This document shows positions 34,636 through 45,719 of a stretch of DNA of 64,000 bases, in pieces. This stretch comes from Mercurialis annua. Lineage: Eukaryota; Streptophyta; Magnoliopsida; Malpighiales; Euphorbiaceae. Within the stretch, counting starts at the first letter, position 1; the number at the start of each line of letters is the position of its first letter. The stretch is from assembly GCF_937616625.2 (NCBI RefSeq), contig NC_065571.1, positions 11,844,501 to 11,908,500 on the forward strand, written 5' to 3'. A program made the translations under genes and the position numbers. The notes beneath the pieces are model-generated. The model was not told where the DNA came from, did no database searches, and was given only the letters and a program-made list of their open reading frames with translations.

Positions 34636-34850
34636 TCTTAGACTATATGGTGTATCCTACTAGTTTACTCCTTTGATTAGTTAGTTTGTTAATTGTAACT
34701 AACTCATGCTTTTATTCTCTTTTTTATAAACTAGTAAGAGTGTGCCACTTGTCATAGGCAATTACTTCTTCTGGTATAAATTTGAGCTGAGCTCATTTCA
34801 TATAATCTAATTCTTGATTAATGAGAAAGGAGTTCTATTTTTCTGATAAA
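34636..34850 (+). repeat. 3' LTR of the copia remnant (approximate)
   Basis: It begins TCTTAGACTATATGG, where TGTTAG is usual. It contains a GGTATAAATTTGAG TATA-like motif at about 34774 and ends near TCTGATAAATTA. There is no partner LTR to fix the ends. Confidence 0.55.
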
Positions 34851-34879
34851 TTATTTTTCGTTTTTTATTATTAATATTA

Positions 34880-35232
34880 GGCTTGACCCATCTTTAGGTA
34901 TCTGCATTTTTCACTTTTTGTTTATTTGGTTCCTATTCTATTTTACTTTTTTAGTTTGTCCTTTTATTTTTTATTTTTTGTTTACTTGGTCCCTTTACAA
35001 TTAAATTTCACAAATAATTTAGTTCTCAAAAAGTAGAGGGACGAAATAAATAAAAAATGAAACTTTCAAAAGGACTAAGTAAATACCAAAATTTACAAAG
35101 AATTTAAATGAAATGAGAAGTATATGGACTAAGTAAACAAAAGTGGAAAATAGGGACTATTTAAAAAATAAAATAAATTAGAAATCAAATAAATAAAAAG
35201 TGAAAAGTGCAGGAACCCGAGAATGAATTGTC
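34880..35232. mobile_element. Mutator-type MITE, 353 bp
   Basis: The arms GGCTTGACCC...CTGCATTTTTCACTTTTT and its inverse AAAAAGTGAAAAGTGCAG...GAATTGTC are about 60 bp. Perfect 9-bp duplications TTAATATTA flank it at 34871-34879 and 35233-35241. TTTACTTGGTCC-like units repeat inside. It begins at the end of the copia LTR. Confidence 0.88.
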
Positions 35233-35255
35233 TTAATATTATATTATTTTAATTT

Positions 35256-35760
35256 GGTCTAATCACTCAAAAACCCCTCACCTTTAAACTTTTTTTCAAT
35301 TCTATCCCGACGTTGAAAATTTATCAATTTTACCCACTTTTAAATTTTCCGTTTTCAATTGTACCCCAATATTTTAATTTTTATTAATTTTTTTACTTAA
35401 ATGATGAAATCATTCATTTAATTAAGTCTAAACATGAAATTAAATTCTTTTCTATTCAAAAAAGTACAAATAAGTCCTTTATTTTTAAAAACTAACTAAA
35501 AACCATAATCAAATTAACACTAATTTAAATTCTTAATTAATTTAACTAAATTTTAATAAATTTTAAAAATATACAATTAATATATGCGGGACATGGAGAA
35601 TGTTTTAAACAAATTTCCAAACGCAAAAGACGTTAATTTAATTTTTCAGGGTACAATTGAAACACAAAAATGCAAAATAGGGTAAAATTGACAAATTTTC
35701 AACGTCAGGTTATGATTGAAAAGGGGCTAAAAGGTCAGGGGTTTTTTAAGACATTAGGCC
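35256..35760. mobile_element. Mutator-type MITE, 505 bp
   Basis: The ends are GGTCTAATCACTCAAAAACC and the inverse of GGTTTTTTAAGACATTAGGCC. Arms of about 130 bp include CAATTGTACCCC. Perfect 9-bp duplications TTTTAATTT lie at 35247-35255 and 35761-35769. Same family as 28022-28473 and the outer element at 61009-61928. Confidence 0.93.
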
Positions 35761-35865
35761 TTTTAATTTAAGGAAGCTTCTCCCTAATTTTAGACTTGAA
35801 TTGTTTTATGTGAGTCGGATTTATCATGTATCATCCTTTTCAGCTATATCAATATATCAGCTTGG

Positions 35866-36030
35866 TACTTAGTTGTACATGGAGAGGTCAGGAGTTCGAC
35901 CCTGTCTCTTCTCAGGCCGTGATTTACCTGTTTAATCTTTAAAAAATACATACTAACTCACTCCCGCTAATTTCTGTTAACAACTAACTTAAAATAACTT
36001 AAAATAGGCTATCTCTCAGATAAAAAAGAA
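35866..36030 (+). mobile_element. tRNA-derived SINE with 12-bp target duplication
   Basis: The head carries TACTTAGTTGTACATGGAG and AGGAGTTCGACCC (B box). The 3' end is TCTCTCAGATAAAAAAGAA. ATATCAGCTTGG occurs at 35854-35865 and again at 36031-36042, a perfect duplication of the kind LINE-driven insertion makes. It is the reference copy for the SINE family here. Confidence 0.88.
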
Positions 36031-36042
36031 ATATCAGCTTGG

Positions 36043-36603
36043 AGCTTTTTTTGTTGTTCTAAAAACAAAATACAAAAACATTTAACAAAATTAACTGTTG
36101 ATACAGAAGTGGAAAACAAAATCAACGATAAACTCAAAATCTAACGACGGTTATATTGTTGACGTGAAACTTAATGTTAATTTCTATTTTTTGCAATTTT
36201 ATATAAACCGCCGTAGCCAAGCACATGGCCACCAACGCAAAACGTCTTTATCATTCTCCTTTTTCTATTTTGTTTTATTGAAACTAATTAAAACTTTGTA
36301 TAAATCCTCAAACTGATCTTTCAATTTATTCTCTAAACACAGTCGTGATTAAAAAGCTGGATGTTACTGTTTATCAATCATAGATAATTAAATACACTTT
36401 GAAATATATTATTTAATCAAAAAGGGATTATGTTTTTTTATGGCTGATTAGTTATGAATAAGTCAAGGCAATTCTGTGAGTTAACATTGTTTACTTTCTT
36501 TTATCTTAAGTTGTACAAATAGAAATATTAAAACATAAATTTTTGTTAAAAATTTGTATTAAAGTGAATTTTTTATTGACTTCTCAGATTAATTAAGATT
36601 GTG
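36043..36603. other. Intergenic stretch
   Basis: No gene or element was recognised. The 72-codon frame at 36098-36316 has no family resemblance. Confidence 0.45.
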
Positions 36604-36726
36604 TAAAAATATGTAATTATTTTCTAAATACCTGTTTTGATAAAGTATTACACCATTTTGGCCCACTTTCCCTTATTCCCTACGCTACCTATTTCTCTAA
36701 CTTATTTATCAAAAATACTTATTATA

Positions 36727-37289
36727 CTAGTTTCGCATTACGTGCTATGCACGTGGCTCGTAACGTAACTCGTCAATGAACATATTAATAAATTTATTAT
36801 AATTATATATTTTTTTATCTATAATTAATATTAATTAGTTAAGAATTTTTGTAAAAGTAATTGTAATTTATTCAGTTATTAAATTTTTTTCTATACTGAA
36901 TTTATTCTTCTTTTGGTTTTATAATAACCATAATTAAATAATTAACTTAATTTTATTAATAATATCTTTAAAAATAATAAGATAGAAATTTAAATAAAAT
37001 TATATTAATCAAATACAATATTTTAATTTTGTAGTTCAATCAAACTAAAAGATAGATATTCCTACTAATTTGGAGACAATTTAGTTACTTTTTACATACT
37101 AAAAATCTAAATTGAAGATAATTTAGCTACCTATTCTAATTAGAATTTTAATTATAATAGTGATTAATTAAATAACTAATTAGTTAATGACTATACAACT
37201 TTTATTTAGTAGTAAACTGAAAAAAATTATTCAGTAAATTTGCCTGCCCCCTCCCCCCCCCCCTTCCGTGCTTTTAGATATAGTATAGA
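36727..37289 (-). mobile_element. Non-autonomous Helitron, 563 bp, minus strand
   Basis: On the minus strand it begins TCTATACTATATCTAAAAG after an A. It ends GCGAAACTAG (CTRR type) before a T, with a CACGTGCATAGCACGT hairpin just inside the end. Helitrons insert between A and T without duplication, as here. Confidence 0.85.
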
Positions 37290-37744
37290 TAAAGAATGTT
37301 TATTTCATTTTAGATTAAATTGTTACATAGACACTTTTTTTCTCTCTCTTCTCTCTCAAAGTTCTCCTTTTCTTCTTCTTTTTCATTTGATTTTCAGTTT
37401 GTCTCTTCCCGATTATTTTTCCGTTCGTCTTTTTTGTTTGTCTTTCCGGTCGCGATTTCGTTTGTCTACTTCCGATGGATTTCTCGTCGTTTCCGGTCGT
37501 TTTTCCGTTCGCGCTAGTCCGTTCGTCTCTTTCGTTCGCGCTATGGATTTCTCGACTCGTTTTTAGATTTGTGTAATTTTTTAGGTCTTTTGTAATGATT
37601 TAAACATTTTGTAAATAAATTATTGTAAATGTATAATTTTTTGTTTATAAAATTGTTCTATTATTCATATAATTATTTATTTTGTCTTCTCTTATTCATA
37701 GATTTGTTTATTGCTACTGATTTTGTAAAGAACAAATTGATTTA

Positions 37745-38640
37745 TGGTGCATTTGTAGTAAAGTGTATTTCTACCGTTTTTTAGTATATCTATAGTGCAT
37801 TTACAGTGTTTATGGTGTATTTGCAGTGTTTATGGTGTATTTGCAGTGTGTCATGGTGTAAACCACAAAAACACTACAAAATGCCATAATTACACTAAAA
37901 ATACACTATATATACACTAATCTTACACTGTAAAAACACCATAAAAACTCTATATATACACTATAAAAAATAAAAAATATTCAGGAATTTTTTTATAAAA
38001 ACTAAAAATTAACTCTATATACACTAATCTTACACTATAAAAATACTATATATACACTAATCTTACACTATAAAAACACTATATATCTATACTATATATA
38101 AAAGCACGGATGGGGGGGGACAGGCAAATTTACGGAATAACCCTTTTTAATCTATCTATACTATATATAAAAGCACGGATGGGGGGGGGGACAAGCAAAT
38201 TTACGGAATAACCCTTTTTAATCTATATTAAATAACGGTTTTATAGTCATTAACAAATTAATTATAATAATTAATTATTAAAAAATTATTATAATTAGAG
38301 TTTTAGTTAAAATAAAATTGTATCATGATAGAGGACTATTAATTGAGTATAGAAAAAATAGCTAATCTTTTTCAAATTAATAGGAATATCAATCTTTTAG
38401 TTTGACTATACTAGCAACACAATTAATATTATCCAAATCTTTGTTAGTTATATGTAAATTTACAAAAAAAATTAATTTGATTTTTTTAATTTTGTTTTAA
38501 AATAATAATACATGAATTGACGAGTCACGTTACGAGCCACGTGCTTAGCACGCAAAGCGAGACTAGTACACTATAAAAATACTATATATACACTATAAAA
38601 AAATAACAAAAAAATTCAAGGAAAAAAATCTATAAAAAAA
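37745..38640. repeat. Short-motif arrays, GTGTATTTGCAGTGTTTATG and TACACTAATCTTACACTATA
   Basis: GTGTATTTGCAGTGTTTATG-type units dominate 37790-37860. The inverse-sense units ACACTATAAAAACACTATA and TACACTAATCT fill 37870-38085 and continue at 38567-38600, beyond the Helitron. The two halves are complementary. Confidence 0.82.
38155..38566 (+). mobile_element. Non-autonomous Helitron, 412 bp, with extra 5' end
   Basis: It begins TCTATACTATATATAAAAGC after an A and ends GCGAGACTAG before a T. The terminal hairpin is CGTGCTTAGCACG. A second copy of the first 69 bases lies immediately upstream from 38086, so the element has a tandem double 5' terminus. It is in inverted orientation to its relative at 36727. 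Confidence 0.85.
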
Positions 38641-39328
38641 TTATTAAAAATTGTCAGTCCGTTCGGTCGGCCGAACCGAAAAAACCAAAAATTGAAATTG
38701 GAAACCGAAAAAGGTATTTGTGAAATTAAATAAAAAAAAATATTTTTCGTAAATAAAAAAAGTCAAAAAAGAAAAGTCAAAATTTGGAAGGTAAAGTTGT
38801 AAATAAGTTGGCGAATAGTGTATTTCAAGAAATTACTACTAAAAATATTAACAGACTATTTTATCTGATCTATTTTTTAAAATCTTTATATTCAGTTATA
38901 TTTATGTCATTTGAATTTTAATGGAATTGATGGAATTTTAAAATAACTTTAGATTGTAAGGATTTTTTTTTAATTAATGATATTAATGTAAAAGAGAGTG
39001 ATAAATATTAAACATGCAAAATAACATTTTTAATGAAATAATATATCTAATTAAATTAAAATTAATTCACAATGAGACCTATGTGCATAGGTTTAAAAAA
39101 GACTTTCCAAGCATGGTGGCTTTCTTCAAGTCCATAGTACTGTGGAATGATAATTTCATTTCAAATGAACGATACGTCTGAATTTCTTTCTTTGGGATAC
39201 CTATTTCAGTATGAAATGAGGATTTGTTTATGTTACTCGGGGATAATATAGCACGGCGATTTCAGTTCATCCCTCATTAACTACGAGAGATCGCGCGGAT
39301 GGACACTAGTTCAGTTTGATTTCAACAT

Positions 39329-40707
39329 GGCCTAATACATATTCGTGTCCCTGCACTTTAAACTTTTTACATATAAAGTCTCTGCACTTCATTACCTCTA
39401 TTATAAACTCCTACACTTCTTAAGTCAGCAGCCCGTGGTCCCTCCGTTAACAGAAGTTGACGAGTTTTTTGCACGGATTGATCACTGTAAACACTGAATG
39501 AATCCATTTATCCACATCATTCAAAAATAGTCAACTCATCCAGCCACATCATCCATCTCATTTAACTTAAGTAAAAGGAAATAAGTAAAAAAAAGCATTT
39601 ACCCCTTTCTCTCCATTCCTAGTTCAGCTTACTAATTAACATCACTTGGTTCTCAAAATCCTTAAACCTCACCCCCACTCCACTCTCTCTGATTCTCCTC
39701 ACAGGAAGCTCCATCCCGTCACCAAGAACCGCTTTATAAACTATGCTCGCTCCACTCGTTCCTAATGTATGAGCTGAAGCTTTTAACAACGCTGCCATGT
39801 CTATCTTCATTTCTCCGTCAACCATCACCAATTTCCCACCTTTCTGTTGCTGAATTTTTCCTTCGCCGCCATACTGGTTATTAAAAACTCCATTGTTGCT
39901 GTCCGCGGTACCCGATTCCTTCGATGTTTCCTTTGTTTGAATTAGTAAGACACAGCCATGAATTGTAATTAGTTTCTGTGTGTTTGGTTTTGTTCTTGAA
40001 ATATCCGGTGGAGAAGACAGACTTGAAGGAATTGGACAAAGATTCTTTAATGGCTTCCTACAAGGTTCAGTATTTCCTTTAAAAGATTCAGTTTTTTGAT
40101 TCAGCAAAGGCGACGACTCTGGTATTGGTGCTGTTAAATTATTAAACGATAAATCAATGATGGCGTTTGAGGTATTTTGCATGAAAATGCTTCTGGTATT
40201 GAACCAGACAGCTTGTTAAATCAGAGATTCATTGAAATCAAATGGTAATGAGCCGTTTAAAAGATTAGACGACAGATTTAGAATCTCAATTGAGTTGAAC
40301 CCGGACGGAATTGAAACGGAGAAATGATTAGACTTTAGATAAATTACTGAAAGATTGTATAAATTTGTTAATTCTTAGGTATTTTCCCGATAAATGCATT
40401 ATCAGAAAGAAGAAGATGAAGAAATAATGATCAAACATGTTTCTTGGATTAGTAGTAAATCATGGTTAGCTTGTAATGAATTAGGGTTGACATATAAGAG
40501 TTACAGAAATAGTGACCTACTGTCATTAGGAGATGCAGTTGACATGTAAGCATATGGATGGAAGTTTCTAACGGCGTCATCACTCGCTTGAACTCAAGGA
40601 CCACGGGCTACTGAGATAAGTGCAGGAATTTACAATAGGGATAATGAAGTGCAAAAACCTTATATGTAAAAAGTTCAAAGTGTGGGGACACAACTACGTA
40701 TTAAGCC
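39329..40707. mobile_element. Pack-MULE, 1379 bp, carrying an LRR receptor-kinase fragment
   Basis: Inverted repeats of about 110 bp (roughly 80 per cent alike) start GGCCTAATACATATTCG at the left and GGCTTAATACGTAGTTG on the opposite strand at the right. Shared blocks are GAACTTTTTACATATAA-like and AGCCCGTGGTCC. Perfect 9-bp duplications TTTCAACAT lie at 39320-39328 and 40708-40716. The interior is a minus-strand piece of a cellular gene. It sits inside LINE ORF1, and the LINE frame continues across the empty site. Confidence 0.92.
39605..40460 (-). pseudogene. Captured LRR receptor-like kinase fragment
   Basis: Reading the minus strand, LRR-type blocks (GSIPEAF near 40200, SFNNLTAPIPESS near 40130) precede the juxta-LRR segment (SFKGN, then CRKPLKNLCPIP). 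Next come the stretch before the kinase (GKLVMVDGE) and the kinase start (LLKASAHTLGTSGASIVYKAVL). The frame stops at 39619, after MISKLN. This order fits the LRR-III-like kinases of the At2g15300/At4g34220 type. The transmembrane segment and nearly all the kinase are absent, and upstream LRRs are frameshifted and carry stops. It could not make a working receptor. The longest frame is 39619-40182. Confidence 0.85.
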
Positions 40708-41011
40708 TTTCAACATCCTTACTCCATATTGACCTCATTTTGCCTGTCATTATTAATGAGAGGGAGTCTCTCATTCATGCCAAGGAATTAGAATTTCCAA
40801 TTTTAGCAAATGGTTTGGCAGACTATAGTACAGAATCAGAATCTTATTCGGATTCCACATCCTTTCAATATCCTTATCTCCAAATTGTTGACGAATCTAC
40901 ATTTAAATCGCCGTCTCTTAGTTCTCCTGAAGTTGGTATCTTTGATAATACAAACTTAAAGAACATCACTCTGAGGCGTAATCTCCCATTTTCTAGCATT
41001 TTTAAATGTAG

Positions 41012-41155
41012 ACAGATTCAGCTAAACCGACAAATTCAAACCACCCGAAAGATGCAGGTCATTCCAAACAGTAGCAGACCGGAACAGATTCAGCTCACCC
41101 GACAAATTTAGTTCACCTGAAAGATTCAGTTCATTCCAAACAGCAGCAAACAAGT
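41012..41155. repeat. 72-bp tandem duplication in the LINE spacer
   Basis: ACAGATTCAGCT begins at 41012 and again at 41084. The copies share ACCCGA(A)CAAATT and TTCATTCCAAACAG blocks and differ at about a dozen positions. Confidence 0.8.
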
Positions 41156-44100
41156 AGTATAGAAGAAAAAAAGACTTGTGATATTGGTGTTCAAATGAGG
41201 TTGTTTTCTAAGAACCTTGAGAACAAAATTATTGATCTTCTTACTCAAAGAATTGACAAGGTACAACAAACAAATATGTAGTGTTTCTGTCTCTCAATGT
41301 TATTATCACTTTTTATGTCTGACGCTATGAATTTTATTTCCTGGAATTATCATGGTGGGATTTCTACCTCTAGAAAGCAACATAATATTCGTTCTTTTGT
41401 TAATTTCCACAATCTTTGTCTTTTTGGATTGATTGAAACGAAAAAGGGGCTTCTTATTGATTTCATGATTAGAAGAATTTGGCCAAATCTTGATTTTGGT
41501 TATTGTTACTCGAGCTCTCTTGGCGCGTCTAGAGGTCTGGCTTGTATTTGAAATTATGCTTTAATATCGCCTTACAGAATTATCAAATCTGAGAGATGAA
41601 TTTCTATGGATTTCGATTGGTTTTCTACACCTGTTTGATTTATTCTTGTATATGCCCCTAATTGTACTATTGTGAGATCTGTTTTATGGGATGATCTTCT
41701 TGTTGAAATATATTATGAAAGACTACACAATTTTAGATCCTTCAGAGAGGTTGAATTGTGCTAGCTTTACTGTTTCAACAATTAGTTTTGCTGGGTCTAT
41801 TAATGCTTCTAGATTGTTGGAGGTTCCTCTTCATGGTCGTTTTCTCACTGGCAAAACAATATGTCAAAGTCCAAAATTGGCAGATGCTTCATCTCTCCAT
41901 CGGTTTTCAGCAATTGGCCTAATCTTCATTTACAGGCTCTCTCTCGGTCCTTATCTGACCATGTGCCTCTTCTTTTTACTCTAGTAAGTCGAGTTGATTG
42001 GGGTCATCGGACTTTTCGATTAGTCAATGCTTGGTGGAAGCATCCAAATTTTTACTCCTTTTTTATTTTTTATTGCCAGTCTCTCCAGGATATTCCTTCC
42101 TTATTGCTTAAATTAAGAAAACTTTGTAGTATTTTGAGTTCTTGGAATAAAAACATCTTTGGTGGTTTGCATAAAAAGGTGCTTAACATTTAACAAGGTG
42201 CTTAACTTTCTTCTTTGAAAGAAGATTTATTTAACACTTCTAAACACCTTGAATCTATTTGGCTTCAAAAATCCCGGTTGAATTGTAATTTCTTGGGTGA
42301 TAAGAACAATTTCTTTTTTCATTTGACAGCTTCTATTCGTGCTAAGAACAATTATATTTCTGAGATTACAATGGATGATATTTGTTATTATTCTTTGGTG
42401 GATATTAAGAATCATATCAGCGCTTTCTATCAGAACCTATACAAGAGTGATAAATTGCCAATTTTCCCCCTTCATGACCTGCTGTTTAAAAAGTTACTGA
42501 AATCCAAAATGATGAGCTGATTGCCGATTTTACTATAGAGGAAATTTATTCGGCTTTGATTAATTGTATGATAATATGGCTCCGGATCCTGATGGCTTCA
42601 ACATGTTTTTCTAAAAACAAGCATGGTTTCTTTTGAAGCATGATATTCATAATCTGATTCAAGCTTTTCATTCTACATGTGTGTTTCTTATAGGGCTGAA
42701 TACATACTTTATTATTCTTATCCCGAAAAATGTGCAAATAATGTTACAGACTTCAGACCGATTAGTCTCATTAATAGGACTTTTAAGATTTTATCCAAAT
42801 TGCTAGCTACCCAAATGCCTTCTCTCCTGCCTTCTTTGATTTTTAAAAATCAATTTAGGTTCATTAAAGGCCGTAGCATTCATGACTGTCATTCTATAGC
42901 TACAAATATCATTCACCTTTGCTCGAGACGTAGTGATCAGATTATTTTGGTTAAGCTGGATTTCCAAAAATCTTTTGATAGTGTTTCCTGGAGTTATATT
43001 ATTCAGATTATGAAGGTAATGAACTTTAACAATACTTGAATCCAATGGATATCTTCTTTGCTGAATTCTTCTCAATTATTTTTCCTAGTTAACATGAGTC
43101 CTATGATAATTTTTTATGGAAAAAAGAGTCAGACAAGGAGACCCTCTTTCTCCTCTGTTGTTTGTTTTAGCTGTAAAAGGATTCAAAGCCCTTATTGACA
43201 AAGCCAAGAACCTGGGTCCTATCGAAGGCATTAATTTAAACAGGTACCATGAAACCATTTCTCTTTTACAATTTGCTGACGACACCCTTGTATTTCTTCC
43301 AAATGATTTGCAAATGGTTAGAAATCTCTTTAGAATTCTTCGATGCTTCGAGTTAATTTCAGGCTTACAAATTAACTTTCATAATAGTTCCACTATTGGC
43401 TTAAATATGGATTCCGAAGATGTATCTACAACATCCAACATTCTTGGATGCAAAATTGAGAGTCTTCCTTTCAATTATCTTGTTCTTCTGCTGTCCAGGA
43501 AAGCTATTTCAATCAATAATTTTGCACCTTTGGTTCAGAATTTTGACAGTCATCTATCATTGTGGAAAGAAAATTTATTATCTTTGGCTGGTCGTTTGAT
43601 CTTGATAAAATCAGTTCTCAATAGCTTGCCTATGTATTCTATGTGTTGTTTTGCTATTCTGGGCCATGTTCTTAATTCAATGGAGAGTTATATGAGACAA
43701 TTCTTATAGAATGGTTCTCATAATTTGAGAGGTTTATGCAAAGTTTCCTGGGTAATGTTTGTCTTCCTTTTAATTTTGATGGCTTAAATGTTCTTTTGTT
43801 ACATTTTAAAAATCAAACTTTGTTTCTTAAATGGATTTGGAAGTTGTTAACTTATAATAGAAATTCTATGTGGTTCTTGGTTGTTTGTGAAAGTTCAAAA
43901 ATTAATTCTTGGGCTGATCTAGTTAATTAGAGGAACCGAAACTTATCTTTCTTATGGCGCGGAGTGCGAAAATATTAAATTTTGGAATAATGATGTTTGG
44001 AATCTCTTTAAAACCAATATTAATTTTTTTTCTTTCAGATATCAGTTTTTGGCATAACAAATGGTTGAGGAATCAGATTACTCCTTTCTCTGTTAGCTTT

Positions 44101-44928
44101 CCCCGCCTTTACAATCTGACATTGCAACCTAAAGCATCTTTTAATGAATCTGTGAGTCATATTACTGCTTGTTCCTCTCAGCTTAGTTGGCACATTACCT
44201 GGAAGCGAAGACTGAGAATAGGAGAATCTGAAGATTGGCGTAATTTGATAGAGCAAGATGCAACTCTTACAGCTCTTCATGCTCAGCACGATCAGCTCCG
44301 GTGGAAGAATTTTGGTTATGAATTCACAGTAATTGATTTCGTGAAGCTTACTTTTGAAGAAGGAAACCTGCAATCTAATCTTCCTTTAGTTAGTCTTTGA
44401 AAACAGAAAATACCTCCAAGATTATAGTTCTTTATATGGCTTCTTTGTAAGGATCAAATTACTACTAAAAGTTTTTTTTATCAGAGAGGTCTAATTTCAA
44501 AAAGCAGCTCAGCTGCACCTTTCGTTTGTCGGATGAAACTAATGGCAGTCACATTTTCATTCACTACCCCTCGGCCGGTAGATTTTGGATTGCTTTTCTT
44601 CGTCGGTTAGGTATTACAGGGTGGTCCTTTTCGGGTGACCCGGTGAGCTTCTATTATCAATGGATGGGTTTGGGAAAAAATTAACATAAGAAATATTTGG
44701 GAATCTATTTGGTTTTTCAATATTTGAGAGTTATGTTAAGCAAGAAATAGGAGGACTTTTGATCAAGAAACGATAGATTACGAGAACTTAGTTGTCAAAA
44801 TTCACAACCACAACTTTTCTTATCAGAAAATGATGTATTTAGAAATCTAGTTTTTTTTTTGCAAGAAACTAGTTTTTTTTTGTCTTCTACTCCTTATGAA
44901 TGGACTAATCTAATCATCATTTTTAAAA

Positions 44929-45238
44929 GGTCAAATGACTAAAAAATGTCAAACCTTTTATGAAAGTTTCACAAAAATTCAAATTTTTCAATTTTATCCA
45001 ATTTGTCATGAAACACATAATTTCGTTTCAATTATGTCCAACTGCACAATTTTGTTTATGTATTGTTCATATGTGGTATTGCCAAATCAGCGTCATGCAT
45101 GCGCCACATGAGCAAAATCATGTAATTGGACATTATTGAAACGAAATTATACGTTTCAGGACAAATTAAATAAAATTGAAAGATTTGAACTTTTATAAAA
45201 AAAAAGTTTAAAAATTTATCTTTTTTTTATCATTTGGT
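44929..45238. mobile_element. Mutator-type MITE, 310 bp (GGTCAAATGA family)
   Basis: The ends are GGTCAAATGACTAAAAAATG and its inverse, running into CATTTGGT. ATTTTTAAAA at 44919-44928 and 45239-45248 is a perfect 10-bp duplication. The arms share TCCAATTTGTC and ATTTCGTTTCAAT. Related to 28814 and 53990. Confidence 0.85.
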
Positions 45239-45248
45239 ATTTTTAAAA

Positions 45249-45710
45249 AATATTTTTAAAAATTAAGTTTTAGGTACATGAATACTTTGATTCTCGTGTA
45301 CGGTAGTGCCAAAATTTTCTTATTTTTAACGTAATTTAAGGTCAAAAGATATACACCCATTATAGCATAATATTGTAGAAAACAAAATATTAAACAATGT
45401 AAGAGAAACATAGACACCACCATTCACGCCCGTCAGTCGTCGTCGAGCCCGTGACTATAGGCGAGAGTGGCGTTAGCAGGCGTCAACACTATCAACATTG
45501 TTATTCTAACTGCTGAAGTATTCTCTTATCATATGGTCAATTATCTTAGTTTTTTTTGTTGAGAATATCAACTATTTTACTATTTTAGTTAGTGGCAATA
45601 TCACATTTATACGTGTTTAATTTTATCGTTTGCTACCTTAAATTGTATTCGAACGATCTAGTCCATAAAGCCTCTTACAATAAGGTGGCGCCGTGCCATC
45701 CTAAGAGCAT
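45249..45710. other. Intergenic stretch
   Basis: No gene was seen. A GC-richer patch at 45425-45490 (CGTCAGTCGTCGTCGAGCCC) has no assignable role. Confidence 0.45.
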
Positions 45711-45719
45711 TTCACTTTA

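Larger units (their letters stand above)
31019..34850 (+). mobile_element. Decayed Ty1/copia retrotransposon, 5'-truncated
   Basis: Copia domains occur in order, broken by many stops and frameshifts: the gag C-terminus with a damaged zinc knuckle (about 31030-31300), protease with VDTGVTDHI (about 31495), integrase with CRLGHLSQSRLK (about 31910) and IRTDNGAEF (about 32270), a chromodomain-less spacer, reverse transcriptase with LDINNLFFHGDL (33400) and YVDD (33657), and RNase H with SDWASSVDSRKSVSRF (34150) and TKHIEID (34430). A run of 23 G replaces the polypurine tract (34612-34634), followed by the start of a 3' LTR. The 5' LTR and gag N-terminus are missing. The order protease-integrase-RT-RNase H is diagnostic of copia. 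Confidence 0.92.
36613..38839. mobile_element. Non-coding Mutator-type element holding two Helitrons, 2227 bp
   Basis: The left end GTAATTATTTTCTAAATACC is inverted at the right in GTATTTCAAGAAATTACTAC. Perfect 9-bp duplications TAAAAATAT lie at 36604-36612 and 38840-38848. Inside are a pyrimidine-rich CTCTCTC/CGTTCGTC block (37325-37565), arrays of TACACTATA motifs, and two Helitrons. Without the Helitrons the element is about 1.2 kb. It has the same layout as the elements at 46933 and 52295. The 108-codon frame at 37240-37566 starts inside a Helitron end and is not taken as a gene. Confidence 0.78.
39080..44918 (+). mobile_element. Decayed L1-like LINE, interrupted by a Pack-MULE
   Basis: The ORF1 remnant runs 39085-39328 and 40717-41280 once the insertion is set aside. 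ORF2 follows: endonuclease from 41325 (FISWNYHGG) to SDHVPL (41959), reverse transcriptase with LVKLDFQKSFDSVSW (about 42950), RQGDPLSPLLF (43131) and FADDT (43272), and a zf-RVT-like tail to about 44850. Frames are broken by stops and indels; two stops in ORF1 replace expected Trp codons (TGG to TGA). The catalytic FADD is intact. The 5' start is a guess and the 3' end is cut near a MITE at 44929. Confidence 0.88.

Noticed and set aside
37240..37566. 108-codon plus-strand ORF
   Set aside because: It starts inside a Helitron end (poly-C) and runs through a pyrimidine-rich tract. Ser/Phe-rich low complexity, no homologue recognised.
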